Assembly: GCA_036496805.1 (NCBI GenBank)
Contig: DASXKN010000026.1
Coordinates: 381,101-445,100, forward strand
From: SZAS-103 sp036496805
Lineage (GTDB): Bacteria > Pseudomonadota > Gammaproteobacteria > Xanthomonadales > Xanthomonadaceae
Length of the DNA: 64,000 nt
Direction of reading: 5' to 3'
Positions 8,213 through 16,640 of this stretch are shown here, in pieces (positions within the stretch are counted from its first letter, which is position 1; every line of letters starts with the position of its first letter). The notes under the pieces are model-generated. The model saw only the letters and a program-made list of their open reading frames with translations. It searched no databases and had not been told where the DNA came from. The position numbers and the translations under genes are program-made.

Positions 8213-10308
8213 TGCCTTGCGGCGGTGGCGATCACGTTCTGCTCGAGGTCGGCGCTGGCCGCGTGCGCGCGCAGCGACTTGCGCTCGGAGGTCGACAGCG
8301 CGGTGTTCTCCGAACGCACGAGGCTGGCCGCTGCGCGGGTTTCGGGATTGATGTCGAGACCGTCGAGCTGGACGTCCTTGCCGGCCACGAAGTCGCGCAG
8401 GCGATCGCGCGCCTCGCCATCGAAGTCCGCCATCGTCGCGAGCTTGTCCTGCAGCGGCTGGTTGCCGGTGCGAAGCGCTTCGGCATACAGCAGCGCCCAG
8501 TGCTCGGGCGCGAGCGACAGCAAGGTCACGCGGTTCAGCCTGCCAGCGATGGCGACGGCCTGGTCGGACGACTGGCGCAGGGCGATCGCCATCTGGACGA
8601 GGCTCTTGTCGTGCTCGAACCGCGCATCGGGATCCAGTCCGGCGCGTGCGCGCTGGTAAGCGACCATCTCCGGGTTGACGCTGTCCGGGCGCAGCTGCGC
8701 GAACAGGGTCTCGCGATCGCCGCCGGACGCGCCGGCGACCAGCGCGTAGTCCGAAGCGAGCCCGGCCATCTGGTTGGGATCCTTCGCCGCCGCGAACGCG
8801 TCCGCGATCGTCCTGAGCGCCTGCTGCGCATGATGCAGCGCGAGCTGCGCGCCGATCTCGGCCTCGAACACTTCCCCCGCCATGTCGGGAGTCTTCTGGT
8901 TCAGGCGATCCCAGTCGCGCACCGCGTCCTCGTTGCGCGCATTCACCCATTCGCGCCACACCAGGGTCCGCAGCATGTAGGGCTGGTCGAACTTGCGCGA
9001 GGCCTCGCCCAGGCGCGACACGCTGTCGCCGCCGCGCATCAGCACCGCGGCGAGGTACTGCGCGACCGGCGACTCCGGCTGCCGGCTGGCGCGCGCCGCG
9101 AAGTCCTTGCGCGCCTGCTCGATCTGCCCGTTCACGTCCAGCTCGCGCAGGTAGAAACGCTGCACGTCGACGTCGTCGGGCCTGGCATCGCTCGCCTGCC
9201 TGGCCAGCTTCAGGGCATCGGCCGGCGACTTCTGGCTGGCCGCCATCAGCGCCAGGCCGAGGTCCTGCTCCTTCCAGCCCGACATCGCGGCGCGTGCCGC
9301 CAGTGACCCGGCCATGTCGCCCAGATGGTCGTGGTGGGCCGCCCAGGCCGTGCAGGTCATCGACTGCGTCATCTTCGGGGCGACGATCACGTCGAGGGAG
9401 CTGCGGATCTCGGACGCGCTGTGGCTCGGCATCTCGATCGAATCGGGCGGCTTGGTGAAGGCATAGTCGACGCTGCCTGCCTCCTGGTAACGCTTGCCGC
9501 AGAGCACGTCCGCGGAGCCCTCGTCGTTGTGCTGCCGCTCGCTCCCCCGCGCGACGTAGATGACGTTCCGGCGCACCAGCGGCGCCGCGCCGGCGATGTT
9601 CCAGACCGCGTACACGGCCTCGGCGTGGACATCGGTATCGAGCTGGTCGACGACCAGGTTGCCGCGCGCCTTGGCGATGCCGGCGACCTTGCCCGCCGGT
9701 ACGTTGATCACGATGTGCCCCTGCGCCGGCACCGATGCCTTGTGGCCGGCGATCTCCACAGCCACCGGCTCGTCGAAGCCGTTGAGGATCGTCACGTCCT
9801 GGTTGCGCGAGGACCAGAAGCTCTGGAACAGGCCGACGCCGATCGCGCCCACCAGCAGCAGCGACAGCCCGCGCGTGTAAAGCCAGCTCATCGCGCCCAG
9901 CGGCACGCGCGCGTAGATCCGATAGCGCCTGCTGCCTTCGCTCGAGACGAGGTAGGCGCCCAGCGGCACCAGCGGGATCGCGAAGAAGAAGACGAAGGCG
10001 TGCAGGGCGACGTAGGTGCCGTCCTTTTCGCGGTCGGAGGAGCCGACGAAGGAGAAGCCGATCGAGTTGAGCGTGCCCAGCCCGGGGCTGCGCTTGATCG
10101 GCCGCGCGAACAGGCGGCGCTTGCGCAGCAACGCGGAAACCGTCGCGGCCCGAAGCGCCGGGAACCGCCGCAGCCACTTCGCCCAGAACAGCGCGCGATA
10201 GACCTTGAAGGGATCGCCCGATGCGATGGCGTCGCGGATCTTGGGATCGGACGCCAGGGATTCGAGTTCGGGAATGCGCTGCAGCAACTGCGAAGGATCG
10301 GAAATCAT
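8200..10308 (-). CDS. Large membrane-anchored repeat-like protein coupled to M48 peptidase
   Basis: I do not recognise a named family for the whole 702-aa protein. Residues 1-80 are soluble. Then comes a membrane module with 'GTLNSIGFSFVGSSDREKDG', 'FVFFFAIPLVPLGAYLV' and 'YRIYARVPLGAM'. It resembles a two-helix domain seen in assorted hypothetical proteins, where Pro-Leu-x-Pro-Leu follows an aromatic helix. A third hydrophobic segment ('GLSLLLVGAIGVGLF') follows. The remainder, about 500 residues, is presumably extracytoplasmic: a beta-rich stretch, then helical TPR-like repeats rich in Ala, Leu and Asp/Arg. Its end overlaps the M48 peptidase start by 13 bases. A -10-like TATACT on the minus strand (10445-10450) may serve the pair. 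Function unknown. Confidence 0.78.
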   Translation of the reverse strand: MISDPSQLLQRIPELESLASDPKIRDAIASGDPFKVYRALFWAKWLRRFPALRAATVSALLRKRRLFARPIKRSPGLGTLNSIGFSFVGSSDREKDGTYVALHAFVFFFAIPLVPLGAYLVSSEGSRRYRIYARVPLGAMSWLYTRGLSLLLVGAIGVGLFQSFWSSRNQDVTILNGFDEPVAVEIAGHKASVPAQGHIVINVPAGKVAGIAKARGNLVVDQLDTDVHAEAVYAVWNIAGAAPLVRRNVIYVARGSERQHNDEGSADVLCGKRYQEAGSVDYAFTKPPDSIEMPSHSASEIRSSLDVIVAPKMTQSMTCTAWAAHHDHLGDMAGSLAARAAMSGWKEQDLGLALMAASQKSPADALKLARQASDARPDDVDVQRFYLRELDVNGQIEQARKDFAARASRQPESPVAQYLAAVLMRGGDSVSRLGEASRKFDQPYMLRTLVWREWVNARNEDAVRDWDRLNQKTPDMAGEVFEAEIGAQLALHHAQQALRTIADAFAAAKDPNQMAGLASDYALVAGASGGDRETLFAQLRPDSVNPEMVAYQRARAGLDPDARFEHDKSLVQMAIALRQSSDQAVAIAGRLNRVTLLSLAPEHWALLYAEALRTGNQPLQDKLATMADFDGEARDRLRDFVAGKDVQLDGLDINPETRAAASLVRSENTALSTSERKSLRAHAASADLEQNVIATAARQWTF

Positions 10309-10715
10309 GCGGGACCGGACGGTTGAGGGTGGCCGGTCGGAAATCCCCCTGCATCACCCACGCGCGCGCAGACGCTCCGCGCGAGGCGTGGACCGTCCGT
10401 GTGCGACGCCATGGGTGCACCCGGACCGGGACGGGTGCAGGGGGAGTATAACCGGGCCGGGCCGGGAGCTTGTGTGATGGGGCGCCCCCAATCTGGAGTA
10501 CGTGTCTCTAACGCCGCTTCCTGCTGATGCCGCTTCTCGATAAATCGTTGCGTGGCCACGGCTTTGCCCTACAAGACAATCGTTGCTCGGAGCGGAGGCG
10601 CCCCGGCGATGTGGCAGGAAAAGCCTACGTAGCTCACTGTTCCAGCGCGCGCTCAAGCGCGTTAGAGTGGTCGGCAAGCTTGCATCGGGCCGGCGGGAAC
10701 CAAGGGGAGGCTCCT
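10309..10715. other. Intergenic region between divergent genes; no gene seen
   Basis: These 407 bases separate the 702-aa membrane protein gene (minus) from the protease-like gene (plus). The left half is GC-rich like the chromosome and holds a minus-strand TATACT (10445-10450), the only promoter-like element I can support; its -35 is poor. Just beside it, GGGTGCACCCG and CGGGTGCAG form imperfect repeats around 10411-10440. From about 10490 rightward the base composition drops, marking the left edge of a lower-GC patch that continues through the next gene. Short open frames here lack ribosome-binding sites and family features. Confidence 0.5.
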
Positions 10716-11927
10716 ATGTCGATCGAATCGCGTATTCAACTGTACGAGGAAATGGAGCGTGTGAGGTCGCGGCCTCTTCTCGTGTACGTGACAAGTGCGA
10801 GGCAGAACGCCCACGGCATGATTGCAGGAGATGTTGTGCATGAGCTGTTGATGCAGCTCAATCGACTGCCGCATCGGGCCAGTGAACTCGATCTTCTCCT
10901 TGTAAGTAATGGCGGTGATCCGACCGTCGCGTGGCGAGTCGTGTCGCTAATTCGAGAGAGCGTAAAGAAGCTTTCGGTGCTCGTTCCGCAAGCGGCGTTT
11001 AGCGCCGCGACGCTCATTGCCCTAGGCGCCGACGAAATCGTAATGCATCCGCACGGAAACCTTGGCCCGACGGATCCACAGATCAGCAGTCCGAAACGCG
11101 GTGGTGCTCAGGGCACAGCGGACAGCGTTCCATTCGGCTCAGAGGATCTTGCAGCGTTCCTGAAATTTGCTCGCGAGACAGTTGGCCTTTCCGATCAAGA
11201 ACAGATGAGATCGATCTTCACTAAGTTCTGTGACGAAGTCGGTTCCGTCGCGATTGGCATTGCAGCCAGGAGTTCGCAGCTAAGTGTTGTCATGGGTGAA
11301 CGTCTGCTTCAACTCCATATGACCGGGGACGGCGAGAAGCAGAAGGCAAGGGCGATTGCCGAGAAGCTAACAAGGGACTTCTTTCACCACGGCTATCCGG
11401 TGAGTCGTACCGAAGCGGTAGAGATCGGGTTGCGGGTAGCACAGCGCGATCAAGCTGTGGAATCAATCATGTGGAAAATTTGGGCTGATCTTGGCGAAGA
11501 ATTGGAACTGCGTGAGCCATTCCTCGCAATCACGGCATTGGCGCGCGATCCTGCAGCCGCACCACTCTTCGCACCACCCACGATGCAGCTAGTTCCCACC
11601 GGCCAACTGGTCGATGCCGCGGCCGGGCTTTCGGTGTCTGTCCCTTTTCAGACCATCCACGCGGTCATGGAGAGTGCACGCTTGGCCACCCGCTGCATTA
11701 CAACGGGCAAGATCACCGGGATTCGCCAGCCGAACGGCCAGCCGGCGCTGACGCTGGTGAACGAAGGTACCGCTTGGAAGACGATTGCCCCCTCGCATCC
11801 CGTCACGCCTCCGGCCATACGTTCCGCCACGCCTCCAGCATCTGGTGGGAAACGGAGAGCCGTGCCCCCACCAGTTGTGGGTCGTTCGGCCGCAAAGCCG
11901 CGGAAGACACGTTCTCCAAGAAAGTAG
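10716..11927 (+). CDS. Serine dehydrogenase proteinase-like (SDH_sah, ClpP/SppA fold) protein
   Basis: The 403-aa protein starts at an ATG preceded by a strong AAGGGGAGG at 10702-10710; the frame upstream of it is not coding-like. The N-terminal half fits the SDH_sah family, a ClpP/crotonase-fold group related to SppA. 'LLLVSNGGDPTVAWRVV' is the oxyanion-side strand, and 'AAFSAATLIALGADEIVMHP' carries the likely nucleophile S96, followed by 'GNLGPTDPQ'. No signal peptide or transmembrane helix is seen, so it is probably cytosolic. The last 50 residues are a Pro/Lys/Arg-rich, probably disordered tail. Codon use differs from its neighbours: two sampled lines are about 43-53% GC against about 73% in a neighbouring gene, which suggests recent transfer. 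The substrate is unknown. Confidence 0.72.
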   Translation: MSIESRIQLYEEMERVRSRPLLVYVTSARQNAHGMIAGDVVHELLMQLNRLPHRASELDLLLVSNGGDPTVAWRVVSLIRESVKKLSVLVPQAAFSAATLIALGADEIVMHPHGNLGPTDPQISSPKRGGAQGTADSVPFGSEDLAAFLKFARETVGLSDQEQMRSIFTKFCDEVGSVAIGIAARSSQLSVVMGERLLQLHMTGDGEKQKARAIAEKLTRDFFHHGYPVSRTEAVEIGLRVAQRDQAVESIMWKIWADLGEELELREPFLAITALARDPAAAPLFAPPTMQLVPTGQLVDAAAGLSVSVPFQTIHAVMESARLATRCITTGKITGIRQPNGQPALTLVNEGTAWKTIAPSHPVTPPAIRSATPPASGGKRRAVPPPVVGRSAAKPRKTRSPRK

Positions 11928-12408
11928 GAGTCCATCATGTGACCGTAACCGAGTTCACAATCAATGCATCTCTCTGAGATATCATGATTTTCCAAGTATC
12001 GAACCCATACGGTGCGATATGAACATGCGCGCATTCTTAACGAGCAACGGGCAGATGTTTCGAATTTCGTACTCACCCCACCGCATACAAGTTTCCGGTG
12101 CGACGATCCCTTCCGATGAAGCTGGCAGTGAACGACTACATGTCGAAGTAGTTGATACAAGCGCTCAGCTCGCCGTGACAGTCGAATGCCTTGACCTGCC
12201 TGTCGCGAGCATAGAAGGCTCTCCGTAGGGCAGCAGGAGGCGGGCAAGCTTGCGATAAAGCGAATACGCCGCCTAAGCCATAGCATTTCCCTTCGACATC
12301 GAGCCGAACGCTAAGGCTCGTGCCCTCGCTGTAGCCAAAGAGGCGCGCCGCGGTACTTTGTCGAGAACCGAGAGTTTCCGGCGCGGTCGCTGTCGGAAGG
12401 GATTCAGC
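11928..12408. other. Low-GC intergenic stretch with one doubtful small ORF
   Basis: About 480 bases lie between the protease-like gene and the convergent M14 peptidase gene. Composition stays lower than the chromosome to about 12300. The only open frame I would mention is 12019-12228, listed separately. I see no terminator with a T-run, no integrase remnant and no clear terminal repeats, so the right edge of the patch cannot be placed exactly. Confidence 0.45.
12019..12228 (+). CDS. Small hypothetical ORF (doubtful)
   Basis: This is a possible 69-aa protein beginning 'MNMRAFLTSNGQMFRISYSP', with alternating hydrophobic and polar residues that could form a small beta-sheet protein. It has no recognisable motif, no signal peptide and no convincing ribosome-binding site (GGTGCGAT before the ATG). 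It lies 91 bases after the protease-like gene, on the same strand and in the same low-GC patch, so it could be a passenger of the same transfer. The open frame may be chance. I do not assign a function. Confidence 0.3.
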   Translation: MNMRAFLTSNGQMFRISYSPHRIQVSGATIPSDEAGSERLHVEVVDTSAQLAVTVECLDLPVASIEGSP

Positions 12409-14121
12409 CTATATCATCCCGGATCGCACCCTTAAGAGCGGATGCTCTTGGCCGGCGGCGGGTGCGTCGAACCATTCGCAGGGCACGGCGCCGTCATCGC
12501 TGGCGGCTTCGCACAGGTAGACGGCCATCGCGCCACGTGGTTGCTCCGTCGGTACGATTCCCCACCCTTCTGGCAATGCGCGTCGTTCTGCGCCGTACGT
12601 GGCTTCGAGCCACGTCGATGCATTCGCCTCGAGAATCTCGCGCCCCTCGGACGTCCCGCGCCCCGTGATTGTCGCCACCTCGACATCGAGCATCGGCGAG
12701 TCCGTCGGGTACTCGACCACGAGCCCATGCCCTTCGAGCTGCTTCGCGATCTCAGGGGGCACCGCATAGCCCCACGGCCGATCCACGACATGCTCCCCGA
12801 CGAACCGCGCGTAGTGCGGCACGTTCGGCACGACGATCGGGGCGCCGTCGAGGGCGTAGGGCTCGCGGGTGAGGATGTCGACGCCGGTGCCGGGGAGCGG
12901 TTCGAGGCGGTAGCGCACGGCGATGCGGTCGGGCGGCATCGTGCAGGCGTCGAGCAGGGCGCGGATTTCGTCGCCGTGCGCGGCGACGTGGACGAGCGCT
13001 TCGCGGATGAACGCGTAGGTCACCTGCACGCGTTCCTCGAACGTGATGTACGAGTAGGCCTCGAGCAGCAGGTCGAGGCGGTTGGTCAGGCCGCGGTAGT
13101 TGCCGCCGAAGCGCGGGTGGTGGGTGTAGGTGATCCAGCCGGTGCCCTGCCCGCCTTCGTCGCGCAGGAAGTTGCCGTACCAGAAGCTGTCGAAGCCGTC
13201 GCGGCGTTTCACCGCGGCGGACACGGCCGGCATCATCTTCTCGCGCATGTAGTCGATCGGCTCGCGACGTCCGCTCTCGACCACGTGCGGGATGTCGTAG
13301 GTCATCGCGAAACGGTGGATCGAGCCGTTGGTGGCGTGGCAGTCGATCGTCAGGTGCGCGTTCCAGGGCTGGCAGACGCGCGTCTGCAGCGCGCGCATCT
13401 CGGGTGCGTCCTGGCGCATGTAGTCGCGGTTGAGGTTGACGCCGGCGGCGTTGACGCGGGTGCCGACGCCGCTGTCGGGGCCGAGCTGACCCTTGAAGTG
13501 CTCGACGTCGAGGGCGCGGTTGGCGGGATCGATACGGTCGTTGCCGTCGGGGTTGAACAGCGGGACGACGACGAGCGTTAGTTTGTCCAGCAGGTTCGTC
13601 GCCGAAAGGGTATTCGCCGCATGCGCCGAGGCGGCGGCCGAGGCAATCAGGGTCTCGGGCGCGACGCCCATCGCGAAAGCGGCTTCGATCACGCTGGCCG
13701 GGTCCATGACAGGCGCTGCGTCCATGACGCGCGCGACATTCGCGGCGGCGGCGGCGCTCATCGCATACGCCGCGTTCGCCGCACCCGTGATCGCCTGCGC
13801 TGCCTCGACGTTTCCATCCAACAGGTCGCGCACCAGCATCAGCCCGCCTTCCTTGCCCTCGACCTCGCCGGCGTGGATGCCGCAGATCACCAGCACGACC
13901 GGCAACCCGGCTGCGTGCGCGGCATCGGGCGTGAAGTGGCCCTGCGCGGAGAGCACCAGCAGCGGCAGCGCGCGGCCCTCGGGGCTGGTGCCGAAGTCGG
14001 CGACGTGCAGGCGCGGATCGTTGCGCGCGGCCAGCCCGGCGATGAAGGCCATCACGTCGGCGTGGCGGGAGGTCTCGGTGAAGCCGCTGGCTTCTGCGCG
14101 GGTAAGGGGGTGCTTGGGCAT
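12409..14121 (-). CDS. M14 family zinc carboxypeptidase-like protein with Ala-rich insertion
   Basis: The 570-aa protein shows an M14-type catalytic core. H83 and E86 lie in 'GIHAGEVEGKEG', the third zinc ligand H262 in 'TIDCHATNGS', and the substrate Arg region in 'NLNRDYMRQDAPE'. Between the HxxE motif and 'LVVVPLFNPDGNDR', residues about 104-175 form an Ala/Met/Val-rich low-complexity segment, which is unusual for the family. There is no signal peptide, so the location is uncertain. I chose the ATG at 14121; an in-frame TTG at 14154 would add 11 residues. A C-terminal region of about 200 residues follows the peptidase domain. The gene lies downstream of the GNAT gene on the same strand with 168 bases between. 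Confidence 0.8.
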   Translation of the reverse strand: MPKHPLTRAEASGFTETSRHADVMAFIAGLAARNDPRLHVADFGTSPEGRALPLLVLSAQGHFTPDAAHAAGLPVVLVICGIHAGEVEGKEGGLMLVRDLLDGNVEAAQAITGAANAAYAMSAAAAANVARVMDAAPVMDPASVIEAAFAMGVAPETLIASAAASAHAANTLSATNLLDKLTLVVVPLFNPDGNDRIDPANRALDVEHFKGQLGPDSGVGTRVNAAGVNLNRDYMRQDAPEMRALQTRVCQPWNAHLTIDCHATNGSIHRFAMTYDIPHVVESGRREPIDYMREKMMPAVSAAVKRRDGFDSFWYGNFLRDEGGQGTGWITYTHHPRFGGNYRGLTNRLDLLLEAYSYITFEERVQVTYAFIREALVHVAAHGDEIRALLDACTMPPDRIAVRYRLEPLPGTGVDILTREPYALDGAPIVVPNVPHYARFVGEHVVDRPWGYAVPPEIAKQLEGHGLVVEYPTDSPMLDVEVATITGRGTSEGREILEANASTWLEATYGAERRALPEGWGIVPTEQPRGAMAVYLCEAASDDGAVPCEWFDAPAAGQEHPLLRVRSGMI

Positions 14122-14289
14122 GGCGAGGTCACGGGGGAGGCGGGTCGCGGACAAGCATACGCAGAAGCGTGCCCGGGACGGTCGGGTAGATCGAGGCAGC
14201 GGTGCGCCGGGTTGGGGGCGCCTTCTGCCGGATCGATGGAATCAGGCGACGATGCGACGGGACCACGGCCGCCAGGCACAGGAAGATGC

Positions 14290-15078
14290 CTACGCCGGAT
14301 TGCTTTCGTCCTCGTTGGCCAGGCGCTCCGACACCCATGCCTCGCACCACCCCTGCGTCCGGAAACCGATGCGTTCGTAGAGCGGCTTCCCCGCCGCCGA
14401 CGCGATCAGGAAGAACCTGCGCACACCGGCCGCGCGGAAGTCCGCGATCAGGTGCGTGAGCAATGCCTGCCCGACGCCCTTGCGCTGGAAGGCAGGCGGC
14501 GTGGCCATCGACCAGATGCCGATCGTGTCGTCGTGGCGCGTCGCGGTCACCGTGCTCATCGGGACACCCTCGCGCAGGCCGAGGAAGACCTCGGGCGCAT
14601 CGGCCGTCGCGAGGCTGGCCGCGAGCAAGCGCTCCATGGCATCGCATGGCAGGCCGAACGCTTCGGCCTGCAGTCGCGCGGCGACCGCGATGCTTGCGCC
14701 CGTGCCCACGCGTTCGATGTCGCAGCCGGCCCGTGCGTCAGGCAAGGCAGGTTCCGCCAGTTGCATGAGCGGGACTTGTCCCGCGTGCGCAAGGCCCGCG
14801 GCCGAGACCATGGGCTGCAGCGCCGTCGCGACAGGCTCGAAGAGCAGCACGAGGATCGGCAGGCCGCGTTCGCGGGCGAGCGCCATGCCCTCCTCGAGAA
14901 ACCGCGGCGCATCCGCGGCTTCGCCGACGAAGAGCATGTTCAGGTCAGCCGCCGGCATGCCGCTGAAGGCGATCGTCTTCGCTCCGCGGATCCGGGCAAG
15001 GCCGATCGTCGGCGGAGCGAGCATGCGCGGGACCGCTGCGGCGAGATGGGTTGCGAGAGTGGCTGCCTCGTCCTGCAT
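14290..15078 (-). CDS. GNAT family N-acetyltransferase
   Basis: The 262-aa cytosolic protein has its acetyl-CoA-binding GNAT core in the C-terminal half: 'MATPPAFQRKGVGQALLTHL' carries the Q/R-x-x-G-x-G/A pyrophosphate loop, and 'FFLIASAAGKPLYERIGF' carries the final strand and helix. The N-terminal half resembles a degenerate second GNAT lobe. It starts 15 bases after the stop of the upstream PuuP-like permease, so the two probably form an operon. The permease family suggests an amine or polyamine as acetyl acceptor, but that is only contextual inference. The acceptor is not readable from sequence. Confidence 0.83.
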   Translation of the reverse strand: MQDEAATLATHLAAAVPRMLAPPTIGLARIRGAKTIAFSGMPAADLNMLFVGEAADAPRFLEEGMALARERGLPILVLLFEPVATALQPMVSAAGLAHAGQVPLMQLAEPALPDARAGCDIERVGTGASIAVAARLQAEAFGLPCDAMERLLAASLATADAPEVFLGLREGVPMSTVTATRHDDTIGIWSMATPPAFQRKGVGQALLTHLIADFRAAGVRRFFLIASAAGKPLYERIGFRTQGWCEAWVSERLANEDESNPA

Positions 15079-15093
15079 GCGTGCGCCTTCCGG

Positions 15094-16410
15094 TCAGGGC
15101 TTTTCGACCGGCAGTCCAGTGGCGCGTCCGCGCATGCGCAGCACGAGCAGGTACACGATCCCCACCACGAGCCACGAGCCGCCGGCGATCTTCGCGTTGG
15201 CCTCGGCGTTCCACAGCACGCAGGCGGCGATCAGCAGGCCGATGCCGGGCGCGATCACGGCAAGATTGACCGCCATGAACCCGACCAGCGCGCCGAAGCA
15301 CACCATCGAGGTGAGCAACTCGAGCTGGCTGACGAGGGTGACCCCGAGCACGAGGGTGACCGCGGCGACCAGCAGCACGGCGCGCTCGGGCACCTTGCGC
15401 TGCGGATGCACATGGGCGAGCGCCGCGGGCAGCTTGCGGTCGCGCGCCATGCTGTAGAGCAGGCGCGCGGTGGCCGCCTGCGCGGTCAGGGCGCTGGCCG
15501 CCGCGCCGATCACGATGCCGGGGATCGCGACGAGGAACTTCAGCCAGTAGCCGCCGATGGTCTGGGCGATGTCGTAGAACGCGGCGTTGGCGGCATCGTC
15601 GTTCGCGAACGCGGTGCGGCCGGGCACGAACAGCGAGGCCAGATACGTCTGCGCCACGAACAGCGCCGCCGCCAGGCACAGCGAGAGCATGGTCGCCCGC
15701 GCAATCGTCCTGGGTCCGTCGCGGGCCTCCTCGGCGAGGGTCGAGATCGCGTCGAATCCCAGGAAACTCAACACGCCCAGCGACAGCGCCGCGAGGATCA
15801 GCGAGGGGCGCGCGACAGCCGGGTTGAAGAATGGCGTGGTCGCGTAATGGGCACCGGCGACGCCATGGGCGACCCCGGCCATCGCGGCGATGGCGAACAC
15901 GAGCAGCACCAGCACCTGCACGGCCAGCATCAGGATGTTCACGCGGGCGGTCGTCTCGATGCCGAGGTAGTTGACGAGGGTACTGATCGCCAGCATGCCG
16001 ACCACGCTCAGCCAGGCCGGCACGACCGGAAACGCCGCGTGCAGCGCGATCGCGGCCGCCACGTAGGCCAGCGTCGGCATCAGCAGGTAGTCGAGCAACA
16101 GCGCCCAGCCGACGAGGAAGCCGGCGGTCGGGCCGATCGTGCGCAGGGTGTAGGTGTAGACCGACCCGGCGACCGGATGGACCCGGCTCATGGCCATGTA
16201 GCTCATCGCCGTGAAAACCATCGCGAACAGACCGACGAGGTAGACCAGCGGCACCATGCCGCGGCTGGTGTCGAACACGATCCCGAACACCGCGATCGGC
16301 GCGGTGGGGCTGATGAAGACCAGCCCGTAGACGAGCAGATCGGCCACCGTCAGCGAGCGTTTGAGCTCCTGGCGGTAGCCGCTGGAAGGGGAATCGGTGG
16401 ATGCCGCCAT
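15094..16410 (-). CDS. APC superfamily amino acid/polyamine permease (PuuP-like)
   Basis: The 438-aa inner-membrane transporter has about 12 hydrophobic helices. 'MSRVHPVAGSVYTYTLRTIG', 'GWALLLDYLLMP' and 'SFLGFDAISTLAEEARDGPR' closely follow the putrescine importer PuuP (compare 'SFLGFDAVTTLSEE' in E. coli), so putrescine or a similar amine is the best substrate guess. I start at the ATG at 16410 ('MAASTDSPSSGYRQELKRSL'). The frame stays open upstream partly because of a 12-base tandem duplication (16419-16442) that reads as Ala-Glu-Arg-Arg repeats and looks non-coding. The GNAT gene follows 15 bases downstream. Confidence 0.85.
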   Translation of the reverse strand: MAASTDSPSSGYRQELKRSLTVADLLVYGLVFISPTAPIAVFGIVFDTSRGMVPLVYLVGLFAMVFTAMSYMAMSRVHPVAGSVYTYTLRTIGPTAGFLVGWALLLDYLLMPTLAYVAAAIALHAAFPVVPAWLSVVGMLAISTLVNYLGIETTARVNILMLAVQVLVLLVFAIAAMAGVAHGVAGAHYATTPFFNPAVARPSLILAALSLGVLSFLGFDAISTLAEEARDGPRTIARATMLSLCLAAALFVAQTYLASLFVPGRTAFANDDAANAAFYDIAQTIGGYWLKFLVAIPGIVIGAAASALTAQAATARLLYSMARDRKLPAALAHVHPQRKVPERAVLLVAAVTLVLGVTLVSQLELLTSMVCFGALVGFMAVNLAVIAPGIGLLIAACVLWNAEANAKIAGGSWLVVGIVYLLVLRMRGRATGLPVEKP

Positions 16411-16640
16411 GGGCTCAGCTCGTCGCTCGGCTCGTCGCTCGGCAAGATCGCCGGTGCGGCGCCAAGAATGCGTGAAGGAGCCTTCGCCCGGAAGCGTCCG
16501 CAGCATGGACGCCCGCGATCGCCATGGTGATTCCCCCTGGCCGGCACCAGGGACAACCGGAGCTTTCGCAGCAGTCCTGCTGCCGGAATTCCACGGCTGT
16601 CAGGCCTTCGCCCCCATACGACCCGGTCGACCGCCGCTCG

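Noticed and set aside
4949..8659. Plus-strand open frame (1236 codons) across the PAS kinase, the convergent gap and the M48 gene
   Set aside because: It crosses two genes with clear domains on different strands; composition is Arg/Pro-rich frame-shadow sequence.
16531..16560. Possible fragment of the LOG-gene palindrome (shared CACCAGGGAC and CTGGCCGG words)
   Set aside because: Only short words match and the nested arms are missing, so homology cannot be supported.
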